Shown here: positions 33,936 through 42,290 of the stretch, piece after piece
Layout: the number at the start of each line of letters is the position of its first letter
Position numbering within the stretch: position 1 is the first letter of the stretch
Source: an uncultured Verrucomicrobia subdivision 3 bacterium
GTDB lineage: Bacteria > Verrucomicrobiota > Verrucomicrobiia > Limisphaerales > UBA8199
Assembly (NCBI GenBank): GCA_903913865.1
Contig: CAIWMU010000014.1
Coordinates: 1 to 45,328, forward strand
DNA length: 45,328 bases
Direction: 5' to 3'
The notes under the pieces: model-generated
The model's database searches: none
What the model saw: only the letters and a program-made list of their open reading frames with translations
Told to the model about the DNA's origin: nothing
Made by a program: the position numbers and the translations under genes

Positions 33936-34847
33936 TTAGGTTCCACGCAACCAGGATGGGCGGTTCCACTTGATTTGTCCCAGCAAAACACCCGCCATCA
34001 CCAGCAGCATCGCAATCCAAAAGGTGGGGGTGATCGCTTCGTTGATCCAATAGTGGGCCCATACCATGGAGCTTAGGGGGATCAGATTGTTAAACAGAAG
34101 GACCTGGCTCGTAGGCCAATGGCGAAGAGCTGTGCTCCATATGGCAAAGGCAACCACTCCCCCCCCAACAATGCAGTAGATCTGAATGGCGACGACATCG
34201 AACCGGAACTCGATGCCGGATCCCCAAACCTCGAAGAGTCCTATCGGAAGCAGCAAAAGACCGGCCCGGAACATCGTATGCGCACTAATCTCAACGCCGG
34301 AGAGTTTGGAGGAAAGATGACGGCACTGCCTCCCATAGTTGGCCCAGAGGACCCCGGCCAGCAAACCAAGAACCTCCCCCGGCCAACTGCCGTGCGCCGA
34401 ACGCAAAGCAGGTAAAAAAAGCACGATAACCCCTGCCAACGCGAGGAGTGCCGCCAGATACTTTCGCAACACCCCCTCCTCCCTCATCGACTGGCGCTCC
34501 CATAACAAGGCCCACACGGGCGCCGCCCCAAGATACAGAACCACATGTGAAACCGATGTCAGTTTGAGCGCGGTGTTGAATACAATGATGTAAACAGCCA
34601 GGGCCAATCCCCCACGCCACCACAGCCCACGACTCATCTCCGCGGTCAGAGGCGTCAATTGCCCAAGAAGCCTTGAAAACCGCAGCACAGCCAGCAACAG
34701 AATGCCTGCGCAGAAAAAGCGCGATCCACCGGTCCATACGGGAGGCCAGTGATGCACCACCAGCTTCGTCCCTGTGTTGTTCGCCCCCCAAAGGATCACG
34801 GCAAACAGCAGCCCAATACCCAAAATGAAATCCCGACGCTTGGACAT
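33936..34847 (-). CDS. EamA/DMT-family exporter
   Basis: A 303-residue inner-membrane protein with about ten helices forming two EamA halves. The first half opens GIGLLFAVILWGANNTGTKLV, and the second has GLLAGVLWANYGRQCRHLSSK and ends WIAMLLVMAGVLLG. Family members export or take up small metabolites (amino acids, purines, sugars), and the substrate is not predictable here. The frame is open upstream to 35018, over the divergent rhodanese gene. I choose ATG 34847 because it is preceded by AGAAGGGG at a suitable distance and gives a normal first helix. Confidence 0.88.
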   Translation of the reverse strand: MSKRRDFILGIGLLFAVILWGANNTGTKLVVHHWPPVWTGGSRFFCAGILLLAVLRFSRLLGQLTPLTAEMSRGLWWRGGLALAVYIIVFNTALKLTSVSHVVLYLGAAPVWALLWERQSMREEGVLRKYLAALLALAGVIVLFLPALRSAHGSWPGEVLGLLAGVLWANYGRQCRHLSSKLSGVEISAHTMFRAGLLLLPIGLFEVWGSGIEFRFDVVAIQIYCIVGGGVVAFAIWSTALRHWPTSQVLLFNNLIPLSSMVWAHYWINEAITPTFWIAMLLVMAGVLLGQIKWNRPSWLRGT

Positions 34848-34915
34848 GACTACACCCCTTCTCCCATCAATAATTTGGCTTTTCCTCCAACCACTACGGC
34901 TCCTAAAATAGGCAT

Positions 34916-35290
34916 ATGCAACATTCCGCCGGATTTCTGATGTTGGTGACTGCGGCCAAAAACTCCATTCGGGAATTGACCGTCGCCCAAGCCAAAGAAC
35001 GCCTTGAGGCATACCCACAAGTCATCCTTCTGGATGTGAGGGAGGATCACGAGTGGTCTGCAGGCCATGCCGCCGAGGCGATCCACCTTGGCCGGGGGAT
35101 TTTTGAGCGTGATTTGGAACAACGATTTCCCGACAAGTCCGCAGAAATACTCATGTATTGCGGTGGAGGATTTCGCTCTGCCCTGACAGCGGAAGCGGCC
35201 CAGAAAATGGGTTACACGAATGTGTTCTCCCTCGCAGGCGGCTACAAGGCCCTCGTTCAGGCTGGCTGGGCCATGTCGAAGGATGTGTGA
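34916..35290 (+). CDS. Single-domain rhodanese-like protein
   Basis: A 124-residue sulfurtransferase-type domain without a signal peptide. It contains ILLDVREDHEWSAGHAAEAIHLGRG (strand-loop that frames the active site), and the persulfide-forming cysteine sits at about residue 82 in MYCGGGFRSALTA, followed by LAGGYKALVQAGW. The six-residue active-site loop CGGGFR is of the sulfur-carrying rhodanese type rather than the longer Cdc25 type. The sulfur donor and acceptor are unknown. The ATG at 34916 has no clear Shine-Dalgarno sequence, and a second possible start is ATG 34940 (MLVTAAKN). It is divergent from the EamA gene. Confidence 0.9.
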   Translation: MQHSAGFLMLVTAAKNSIRELTVAQAKERLEAYPQVILLDVREDHEWSAGHAAEAIHLGRGIFERDLEQRFPDKSAEILMYCGGGFRSALTAEAAQKMGYTNVFSLAGGYKALVQAGWAMSKDV

Positions 35291-35372
35291 TCTACACCTA
35301 CCGATCCCCAAAAAACGGTACACGCCCGATTTGGCCCGTGCCAGCAACAGGCCTGATGAGTGCCACATAATT

Positions 35373-35398
35373 AAAAAGGCGGGCCAGATCGGCCCGCC
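35373..35398 (-). terminator. Rho-independent terminator of pnp
   Basis: On the minus strand an 8-bp GGCGGGCC/GGCCCGCC stem (35378-35385 with 35391-35398, 5-nt loop) is followed by TTTTTAA. It lies 27 bp after the pnp stop codon and faces the end of the rhodanese gene, where it may also help. Confidence 0.85.
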
Positions 35399-35424
35399 AT
35401 GATTAAGTTCAATTCAACGAAGCC

Positions 35425-37740
35425 TTAGCGCCTCGGATCACGTCGGCGTTCACCACCGCCGCCGCCGCCACCACCACCGCCGCCACTGCGCTCGCGGCGT
35501 TCAGGGCGCTCGCGAGGCGGGCGGTCCTGATCATCACCCTGCGGGGCTGGGGCACCTTCAGCACCCTCTGATGAACCTTCTGGCGAACCCTCCGGGCGGG
35601 GCTTTCCAGCTTCGCCGCCGGACAACTCGGCGTCGCGATCGGCCATGGCTGCGCGGCGTGAAAGACGGACGCGGCCCTTCTCATCAACACCCAGGCACTT
35701 CACCCAGATTTCATCCCCCATCTTGACGATGTCTTCGGTCTGCTTGACGCGGAAGGCGGCCAACTCTGAAATATGAACCAACCCGTCCTTGCCGGGCAGG
35801 AACTCCACGAATGCGCCAAAATCCTTGATGGTGACAACCCGACCCCGGTAGATCTTCCCAATCTCAGCTTCTGCCGTCATGCCCATGATGGCGTCCCGGG
35901 CGATCTTCATGCCCTCTTCGCTCACGGAATAGACATTCACCGTGCCGTCGTCCTCGATGTTGATTTCGCAACCGGACTCCTCGACCAGCTTCTTGATGTT
36001 CTTGCCACCAGGCCCGATCAACGCACCGATCTTCTCGGGATTGATCTTCATGGTCTCGATGCGAGGTGCATACTTGCTGAGTTCCTTCCTCGGCTCAGCG
36101 AGTGTCTTGGCCATTTCGGCTAGAATCTGGAGCCGGGCTACCCGGGCCTTCTCGACCGTCTCGGTCATGATGTTCAAGGGCAGGCCGGGAAGCTTGAGAT
36201 CCAGTTGGAAACCGGTGATCCCCTTCTCCGTTCCTGCGATCTTGCAATCCATGTCGCAGAACGCATCTTCCCAACCAAGGATGTCGGTCATCAGCTTGTA
36301 GCTGGAAATCCGATCACCATTACCATGCTCGGTGCAGATGCCAACGCTGATCCCGGCCACTGGCCTGATCATCGGCACACCGGCATCCATGAGTGCGAGG
36401 CACCCACCGCAAACCGAGGCCATCGAGGAGGAACCGTTCGACTCCATGATCTCGCTGGTAATCCGGATGGAGTAAGGATAGGTGGCCAGAGGCACCATCG
36501 GCTCGAGTGAACGTTCGGCGAGAGCTCCGTGGCCTATTTCGCGGCGGCCGGGACCGCTGATGCGGCCCGTTTCACCAACGGAAAAGTTGGGAAAGTTGTA
36601 GTGCAGGATGAATTTCTTCTCGGTCGCTCCTCCGGTGTAGGAATCAAACTCCTGAGCGTCTTCGCCAGTTCCCAAGGTGCAAAGGGCAACGGCCTGAGTC
36701 TCACCGCGCTGGAACATCGATGAACCATGGGCACGGGGAAGGAATCCAACTTCGCTCACGATCGGGCGAACGGTGTCAAAATCACGACCATCAAGCCTCT
36801 TGCCTTGGTTCATGATCAGGCCGCGAACGGCCTCCTTCTGAATGTAGTAAAACGCATCCTTCAGGACGAACTCGGTGACCTTCTCAGCGCCGAACTTCTC
36901 AACCAGCTTCTTGGCGATTTCCTGGGTGAGGGTGCTGACTGCGGCTTCGCGCACCAGCTTACCCGGGGTCAGTAGGGCTGTGACGATGCGATCCCCGGCA
37001 AGGCTCTTGGCCTCTTTCAGGATCTCTTCCGGAACAATGTTCAGGGTGATCTGACGTTTGCCCTTCGCGACGCGGGCCGCGAGTTCCTTCTGCCCGGCAA
37101 TCATCGGCTGGATGGCCTCTTGTGCAAATTGCAGGGCTGCGTTGAAGTCCGCCTCGGGCAGTTCCTTGGCAGAACCTTCGAACATCACCAGATCAAGCTC
37201 ATTACCCACATAAACGAGATCGAGATCGCTCTCCGCCATCTCGGTATGAGTCGGATTGGCGATGAACTTGCCACCCACACGACCGATGCGTGCGGCACCG
37301 ATTGGTCCGGCCCAGGGGATGTCCGAGACCATCAACGCGGCAGAGGCACCGACCAGGGCCAGCATGTCTGAGTCGTTCTCTCCATCGGCACTCAGCACGA
37401 TGCTCTGAACCTGCACCTCGTTATACCAGCCGCGCGGGAACAGGGAACGAATGGGCCGGTCGATGAGACGGCTCGTCAAAATTTCCTTTTCGGTGGGGCG
37501 TCCTTCACGCTTGAAATAGCCACCAGGAAACTTTCCAGCGGAAGCTGCCCTCTCCCGGTAATCGACCGTGAGCGGGAAGAAATCCTGACCGGGCTTGGCC
37601 TTCGTTGCGGCCACTGCGGCCACCAATACGACTGTTTCGCCCGACTGAACGATGACAGAACCATCAGCCTGCTTGGCAATTTTCCCGGTTTCGATTGTTA
37701 TTTGTTTGTCCCCGAGTGAGACACTTATTTTCTCTGACAT
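35425..37740 (-). CDS. pnp: Polynucleotide phosphorylase
   Basis: A 771-residue phosphorolytic 3'-5' exoribonuclease and degradosome enzyme. Two RNase PH domains are visible: domain 1 with [29 protein letters not shown], and domain 2 with [16 protein letters not shown] and [15 protein letters not shown]. The catalytic-region [22 protein letters not shown] follows. A KH domain (about 560-615, [15 protein letters not shown]) and an S1 domain (about 624-693, [20 protein letters not shown]) bind RNA. The last ~75 residues are disordered and Arg/Gly/Pro-rich, with an 11-Gly run. This tail is longer than in E. coli (711 aa) and may bind RNA or partners. It follows rpsO, as in many bacteria, after a terminator and a leader hairpin. 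Confidence 0.97.
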   Translation of the reverse strand: MSEKISVSLGDKQITIETGKIAKQADGSVIVQSGETVVLVAAVAATKAKPGQDFFPLTVDYRERAASAGKFPGGYFKREGRPTEKEILTSRLIDRPIRSLFPRGWYNEVQVQSIVLSADGENDSDMLALVGASAALMVSDIPWAGPIGAARIGRVGGKFIANPTHTEMAESDLDLVYVGNELDLVMFEGSAKELPEADFNAALQFAQEAIQPMIAGQKELAARVAKGKRQITLNIVPEEILKEAKSLAGDRIVTALLTPGKLVREAAVSTLTQEIAKKLVEKFGAEKVTEFVLKDAFYYIQKEAVRGLIMNQGKRLDGRDFDTVRPIVSEVGFLPRAHGSSMFQRGETQAVALCTLGTGEDAQEFDSYTGGATEKKFILHYNFPNFSVGETGRISGPGRREIGHGALAERSLEPMVPLATYPYSIRITSEIMESNGSSSMASVCGGCLALMDAGVPMIRPVAGISVGICTEHGNGDRISSYKLMTDILGWEDAFCDMDCKIAGTEKGITGFQLDLKLPGLPLNIMTETVEKARVARLQILAEMAKTLAEPRKELSKYAPRIETMKINPEKIGALIGPGGKNIKKLVEESGCEINIEDDGTVNVYSVSEEGMKIARDAIMGMTAEAEIGKIYRGRVVTIKDFGAFVEFLPGKDGLVHISELAAFRVKQTEDIVKMGDEIWVKCLGVDEKGRVRLSRRAAMADRDAELSGGEAGKPRPEGSPEGSSEGAEGAPAPQGDDQDRPPRERPERRERSGGGGGGGGGGGERRRDPRR
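35452..35484 (-). repeat. Poly-glycine GGN codon run in pnp tail
   Basis: Eleven consecutive Gly codons (GGC/GGT mixed, 33 bp) near the 3' end of pnp. This trinucleotide-like tract could slip and vary in length between strains. Confidence 0.85.
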
Positions 37741-37777
37741 ATGTAATAATTATTAATGCCGCCACCGAGAAACTTCC

Positions 37778-37805
37778 TTGAGCCCCGAAGCGGTTCGGGA
37801 CTCAA
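37778..37805 (-). promoter_or_regulatory. Hairpin in pnp leader
   Basis: TTGAG-C-CCCGAA (37778-37789) faces TTCGGG-A-CTCAA (37794-37805): an 11-bp stem with one internal C/A mismatch and a 4-nt loop, located 38-65 bp upstream of the pnp ATG. In enterobacteria a pnp leader hairpin cut by RNase III mediates autocontrol by PNPase. A similar role here is only an analogy. Confidence 0.5.
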
Positions 37806-37847
37806 AGAAATTACCCAGGGACGGCAAGCCATTTTGTTGTGCGAATT

Positions 37848-37887
37848 AAATAAAAGCCGCCGGACCGCTCGCTTTGGACGGTCCGGC
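37848..37887 (-). terminator. Terminator between rpsO and pnp
   Basis: On the minus strand GCCGGACCG (37879-37887) pairs with CGGTCCGGC (37859-37867) around an 11-nt loop, followed after GGC by TTTTATTTAAT. It lies about 60 bp after the rpsO stop. It should end or attenuate rpsO transcripts before pnp. Confidence 0.75.
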
Positions 37888-37944
37888 CACCTGATTTTGA
37901 ATGCGGCCCGCACGATTCATGGTGCGGACAACCCTTACTCCCAA

Positions 37945-38202
37945 TTACTTGCGGAGCTTGAGCTTCTTGGTGACAGCCTGATACCGCGCTGCATCCCTGT
38001 CATGCAGGTAATCCAGCAGACGGCGGCGCTGACCAACCATCATCAACAGTCCACGGCGGGATCCATGATCCTTCGAGTTCTTCTGCAGGTGCTCGGTCAA
38101 ATGATTGATCCGCTGCGTCAATAACGCGACCTGAACATCGGCTGAACCGGTGTCCCGCTCGTGCAATTTGAAATCACTAATCGTCTTTGCTTTTGCTTCC
38201 AT
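37945..38202 (-). CDS. rpsO: 30S ribosomal protein S15
   Basis: An 85-residue primary 16S rRNA-binding protein of the small subunit platform. The S15 signature is complete: [30 protein letters not shown], then [21 protein letters not shown]. The usual bacterial S15 is 88-89 residues. The frame is open seven codons further (to 38223), but [11 protein letters not shown] is the normal start and AGAGAAAG precedes it. It stands upstream of pnp in the classical rpsO-pnp order, separated by a terminator and a leader hairpin. S15 commonly represses its own mRNA through the leader, but I did not identify such a structure here. Confidence 0.97.
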   Translation of the reverse strand: MEAKAKTISDFKLHERDTGSADVQVALLTQRINHLTEHLQKNSKDHGSRRGLLMMVGQRRRLLDYLHDRDAARYQAVTKKLKLRK

Positions 38203-38332
38203 ACTTTCTCTGCGTCTGTTCAATTACCTCTACAAATATAGGTAGGCAATGGTAGTTTTCACTTGGCTGACTGTAAAGCCTTTTGTTTTTCTGGTCCATT
38301 TGGCTGTTCCGGAGGCTCAAACGAGCCACCCT

Positions 38333-38836
38333 TCAGCCAACCTGCGCCGCAGGCCCACCCAGATTTCGCCAAATACCAAATCCAATGGCACACGCCAACA
38401 ACAGCCACCACACGGCAGCCCCATCCCTGACTTGTTGACCCTGAGAGCGTCGAACTGCCCTCCAGCCCCATCCTATGACAAACAGCGGGCCACATGCCAG
38501 CAGAAAAGGATTCATCGCAAATGCCTCCCCCACTCGTCCATGGAGCAGGAGATGCGCAGCCCTCAACCCGCCACACCCCGGGCACTGCCAACCTGTCCAT
38601 TCCCGAAACAGACAGCGGGGATAAAAGCTATGAACCGCAGGGTTGAAGGCAAAAACCACACCCCCCAGGATGCCAGCTATTGCTAAAGGGGCCCAAAACC
38701 AGATCCGTGATGCCCCTGATCCCGAAACCTCTGCAGGCAACATCCGGGGCGGCACGCCCGCTTTCTGAGCCTCCGCCCCATCCGGCGGCACTATTTCTGC
38801 CCCTCCATGCACAGATTTGTTGAGTTTCATAGCCAC
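38333..38836 (-). CDS. DUF2752 membrane protein
   Basis: A protein of up to 167 residues with about three hydrophobic helices (about 46-63, 107-125 and 141-157). The DUF2752 core is clear: FYPRCLFREWTGWQCPGCGGLRAAHLLLHGRVGEAFAMNPF (about residues 71-111), with the conserved C-P-x-C-G cysteine pair between helices. The family has no established function. The start is GTG 38836 or ATG 38830, and the latter has GGTGG just upstream. The first ~40 residues are poorly conserved. It is divergent from lpxC/fabZ with 115 bp between starts. Confidence 0.85.
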   Translation of the reverse strand: MAMKLNKSVHGGAEIVPPDGAEAQKAGVPPRMLPAEVSGSGASRIWFWAPLAIAGILGGVVFAFNPAVHSFYPRCLFREWTGWQCPGCGGLRAAHLLLHGRVGEAFAMNPFLLACGPLFVIGWGWRAVRRSQGQQVRDGAAVWWLLLACAIGFGIWRNLGGPAAQVG

Positions 38837-38951
38837 CGGAGCCTTTTACACCCAGGCCTGCAGCACAGTTCAGGTGCCGGGAATCTGGAACCACCGGCTA
38901 TTTCCCGCTCCGGAGGAAATCACCATCCCGCTTGCAAAACCCAGGTTCGAA

Positions 38952-40310
38952 ATGTTTAATGCCAGCGTGCTACAACAGCAAACCTTAAATCGTCCGGCGA
39001 GCTATTCCGGAATTGGCCTGCATAGCGGCAACCGGGTCAACATGACCTTCCTGCCTGCCCCGGTCGGCACCGGGATCCGGTTCCGCCGTGTGGACCTCGA
39101 GGGCAAGCCTGAGATAGAAGCCCGTGTCGACAACGTCGCTGAGACCAACCGCTCAACAACCCTCGCCAAAGGGAACACCAAGGTTCATACGGTGGAGCAT
39201 GTGCTTGCCACTTTCGCTGGGTTTCAGATCGACAACGCAATCGTTGAACTCGACGCCAACGAACCTCCAATCGCGGATGGCAGTGCGCGCGAATACTGCA
39301 AGATGATCCACGAAGCTGGAATCGTTCCACAGGAGGACCGCAGGGAGCCCTACAAGGTCACCACCGCCATCGAGCTTGAGGCTGGCGAAACCGTCATGAC
39401 TCTCTTCCCGGGCAGCGGGTTCAAGGTGACCTGCACCAGCGCCGACAAGAAGGGTCGCTTCGCCCAGTTCTACAGTGTGGATCTGACACCAAAAACCTGG
39501 GAAAGAGATCTGGCCCACGCTCGCACCTTTTGTTTTTACGAGGAAATCCAATATCTTTTCACCCACGGACTGATCCGGGGCGGCAGTCTCGAGAACGCGG
39601 TTGTCATCCGCGATGACGCCATCCTGACAACCGAACCGCTGCGGTATCCGGAGGAATTCGTCCGGCACAAAATTCTCGATATCGTTGGGGACTTCTCACT
39701 ACTGGGCCGCCCCATCGAAGGACATCTCGTGGCCGTGAAGCCAAGTCACTCCGCGAACTGCGAGATGGTCCGCCGCATCGCAGCCCAGATCCGGAAACCT
39801 GCCGATGCCGCCCGCGCTTTTGCCCCACCCCCTTCCCCGGCATCCTCCCCGGAGGCAGTGGCTGACAAAGGGACCGCACTCGGAGCGATGGACATTCACA
39901 CCATCATGAAGTTCCTCCCTCACAGGTATCCGTTTCTCATGGTGGATCGAGTCCTGAGCATTGAGGGCAACAAAATCGTGGGAATCAAGAATGTCTCAAT
40001 CAACGAACCCCACTTTCTGGGTCACTTCCCCGGCCACCCGATCATGCCTGGTGTGCTTCAACTTGAGGCCATGGCACAGGTCGCCGGAATCGCAATGCTC
40101 AAGAAGGCCGAGAACGCTGGCCAGATTGCCTACTTCATGTCCGCCGAAAATGTAAAATGGCGCAAGCCTGTGCTTCCGGGGGATGTCCTCACCATCGAGG
40201 TGGAGTTGACCAAGTCCCGAGGCAAGATCGGCAAGGCCAGAGGTGTCTGCAAGGTCCAGGGCGAACCCGTCAGCGAGGCCGATGTCACATTCATGTTAAT
40301 GGCACCATGA
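38952..40310 (+). CDS. lpxC: Bifunctional LpxC deacetylase / FabZ dehydratase
   Basis: A 452-residue fusion. Residues ~1-290 are LpxC, the committed Zn deacetylase of lipid A synthesis. HTVEHVLATF contains E82/H83, THGLIRGGSLENAVVI lines the active site, and VRHKILDIVGDFSLLG gives Zn ligands H239 and D243. After a Pro/Ala-rich linker (~290-312), residues 313-452 are FabZ, beta-hydroxyacyl-ACP dehydratase. It starts MDIHTIMKFLPHRYPFLMVDR and carries catalytic His in GHFPGHPIMPGVLQLEAMAQ. Such LpxC-FabZ fusions are known from Bacteroidota and related phyla. I choose ATG 38952 because the longer frame (from 38817) overlaps the DUF2752 gene and lacks homology. The stop overlaps lpxA (ATGA). Confidence 0.96.
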   Translation: MFNASVLQQQTLNRPASYSGIGLHSGNRVNMTFLPAPVGTGIRFRRVDLEGKPEIEARVDNVAETNRSTTLAKGNTKVHTVEHVLATFAGFQIDNAIVELDANEPPIADGSAREYCKMIHEAGIVPQEDRREPYKVTTAIELEAGETVMTLFPGSGFKVTCTSADKKGRFAQFYSVDLTPKTWERDLAHARTFCFYEEIQYLFTHGLIRGGSLENAVVIRDDAILTTEPLRYPEEFVRHKILDIVGDFSLLGRPIEGHLVAVKPSHSANCEMVRRIAAQIRKPADAARAFAPPPSPASSPEAVADKGTALGAMDIHTIMKFLPHRYPFLMVDRVLSIEGNKIVGIKNVSINEPHFLGHFPGHPIMPGVLQLEAMAQVAGIAMLKKAENAGQIAYFMSAENVKWRKPVLPGDVLTIEVELTKSRGKIGKARGVCKVQGEPVSEADVTFMLMAP

Positions 40311-41071
40311 TTCACCCTACTGCCATCATAGATTCACACGCTGAACTCGGCCCCGGGTGCGAGGTCGGCCCTTTTTGTGTCATAGGCCCCAACGTAAAGA
40401 TTGGTGCCCGCTGCCGTTTCATCTCCCATGTGGTCGTGGACGGCCATACGGAGATAGGCGACGATAACCAGTTCTATCCCTTCGCGAGCATCGGGCTCAA
40501 AACTCAGGATCTCAAGTGGAAGGGGGGGCTCACCCGCACCGTGATCGGACACCGCAACACCATCCGGGAATGCGTGACCATCCACAGCGCCACCGGCGAT
40601 GGAGAGTCCACGGTCATCGGGTCGGACAACAACATCCTCGCAAGCAGCCACATCGGACACAATGTCTGCATGGGCAATCATGTCATTGTCTCGATGGCTG
40701 CCCTCGCGGGACACGTCATTGTCGAGGATTGTGCCATTGTGGGAGGACTCTCCGCCGTCCACCAGTTCTGCCGCATAGGCACCATGGGAATGATCGGCGG
40801 CTGCTCCAAAATCACCCAGGACATTCCCCCCTACATGATCGTCGATGGCAACCCCGCCGCGACACGGATGGTCAACAAGGTCGGCCTTGATCGCAACGGC
40901 GTCTCCGAGTCCGCACAATCAGCCCTGCGAACCGCTCATCGCATCCTCTTCAGGGATGGCCTGACAATCCCCAACGCCCTCTCCCGGATTGAATCGGAGG
41001 TGCCCTCATGCCCGGAGATCCTCCACCTTGTGAACTTCGTCCGGACCAGTCAGCGCGGCGTCTGCAAATAG
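40307..41071 (+). CDS. lpxA: UDP-N-acetylglucosamine acyltransferase
   Basis: A 254-residue left-handed beta-helix acyltransferase, the first step of lipid A synthesis. Hexapeptide repeats start right at the N-terminus (IHPTAIIDSHAELGPG). IGLKTQDLKWKGG is the LpxA substrate loop. RECVTIHSAT and the ASSHIGHNVCMG segment contain H115 and H118, the latter aligning with the catalytic H125 of E. coli. The C-terminal helices (ESAQSALRTAHRILFRDGLT) complete the fold. The start ATG overlaps the lpxC/fabZ stop, so the two are translationally coupled and their products catalyse neighbouring steps. The frame is open upstream inside lpxC, but homology excludes this. Confidence 0.96.
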   Translation: MIHPTAIIDSHAELGPGCEVGPFCVIGPNVKIGARCRFISHVVVDGHTEIGDDNQFYPFASIGLKTQDLKWKGGLTRTVIGHRNTIRECVTIHSATGDGESTVIGSDNNILASSHIGHNVCMGNHVIVSMAALAGHVIVEDCAIVGGLSAVHQFCRIGTMGMIGGCSKITQDIPPYMIVDGNPAATRMVNKVGLDRNGVSESAQSALRTAHRILFRDGLTIPNALSRIESEVPSCPEILHLVNFVRTSQRGVCK

Positions 41072-41080
41072 CACCCTGCT

Positions 41081-42004
41081 TTGAAACGCCAACCGCTGAA
41101 CCTGCAAAACGGATCACCACCTTCACCACCGCCAGTGCCACTGACGGCCGATGACGACAGTCCCATGCTGCCCGACCCGCCGTCGACGGCTTCTGACGAA
41201 TCTTCCAGCCACTCCGGATCTGCGCCAGCACCTCCGGCCCCTGATCCGGCCTCAAGGCAGGGATCCCCCCCACTCCTCACATCCACGCTCTACCTTGTCG
41301 CCACACCGATCGGAAACCTTGAGGATATCACCCTCCGTGCCCTGCGTGTGCTGCGGGAGTGCGATCTGGTGGCTGCCGAGGACACCCGCCGCACAGGCCA
41401 ACTCCTCCGGCATTTCGGAATTTCAAAGCCCCTCCTCAGCTACTTCCAGTTCAACGAAGCCCGCCGCAGTGAGCAAATCCTCCACAGGCTCGGCTCCGGC
41501 CAAAAAATCGCCCTGGTATCGGACGCGGGCAGTCCGGGCATCAGCGATCCCGGTCAGCGTGTTGTCGCTGCCGCCATTGCCGCTGGATTTCGTGTCGAGG
41601 CAGTCCCGGGGCCATGCGCTCTGGTCCCGGCCCTGACGGCCAGCGGGCTCCCGACCGATGAGTTCCATTTCGTCGGTTTTCTCCCACACAAATCCGGACA
41701 GCGTCGCAACCGGTTGGAATCCCTCCGGCCAGTTCCTGGAACACTCCTGTTTTATGAATCCCCCTATCGCATCCTCAAGCTGCTGCAGGAACTTCAGGAT
41801 ATCTACCCGGATTCCCAAGTAGTTCTGGCACGCGAGCTCACCAAGAAATTCGAGGAATACCTGCGCGGCACCCCTGCCAACCTCCTGCAGGCGATGCAGA
41901 AACGTTCCATAAAGGGGGAGTTTGTCGTAATGGTGCACCGCGATGGGACTGCCCAAATACCTATCAACCCGACCGACCTATCTGCCCAGGAAGGTGACGA
42001 GTAG
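41081..42004 (+). CDS. rsmI: 16S rRNA (cytidine1402-2'-O)-methyltransferase
   Basis: A SAM-dependent tetrapyrrole-methylase-fold enzyme that modifies C1402 in the ribosomal P site. The core starts at TLYLVATPIGNLEDITLRALRVL (about residue 69 of the long form), followed by AAEDTRRTGQLLRHFGI, LVSDAGSPGISDPG, VEAVPGPCALVPALTASGLP, FVGFLPHKSGQRR and a FYESPYRI/ARELTKKFEE C-terminal part. The frame has TTG at 41081 (9 bp after lpxA) and ATG at 41165. Both leave a Pro/Ser/Asp-rich, low-complexity N-terminal extension (40-68 residues) not usual for RsmI. The true start may lie further in. It probably belongs to the lpx operon. Confidence 0.93.
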   Translation: MKRQPLNLQNGSPPSPPPVPLTADDDSPMLPDPPSTASDESSSHSGSAPAPPAPDPASRQGSPPLLTSTLYLVATPIGNLEDITLRALRVLRECDLVAAEDTRRTGQLLRHFGISKPLLSYFQFNEARRSEQILHRLGSGQKIALVSDAGSPGISDPGQRVVAAAIAAGFRVEAVPGPCALVPALTASGLPTDEFHFVGFLPHKSGQRRNRLESLRPVPGTLLFYESPYRILKLLQELQDIYPDSQVVLARELTKKFEEYLRGTPANLLQAMQKRSIKGEFVVMVHRDGTAQIPINPTDLSAQEGDE

Positions 42005-42290
42005 GCAGTTCAGGCAGGTCGGGACCTTCCCCGAAAAGTAACCGATCAGAGTTTCAGAAGTGCGGGCTTGCGCACCGGAAGGCGAAATCCGAAAGCCGCG
42101 ATCAACTCATGCTTCCCCAGACTGCCCACAAGCAATCCCAGGACCCAGTCGGATGTGCTCGAGGCTCTCCAAATCTCAAAACTCCTCTGTTATCTACAGG
42201 AAAGCCGAACAAACACAGACTGAAACGTATACGTAAACCTCTTAACCAAAAGAGTTTGCAAATCAATATCCCACAAGGATTACCGGCATG

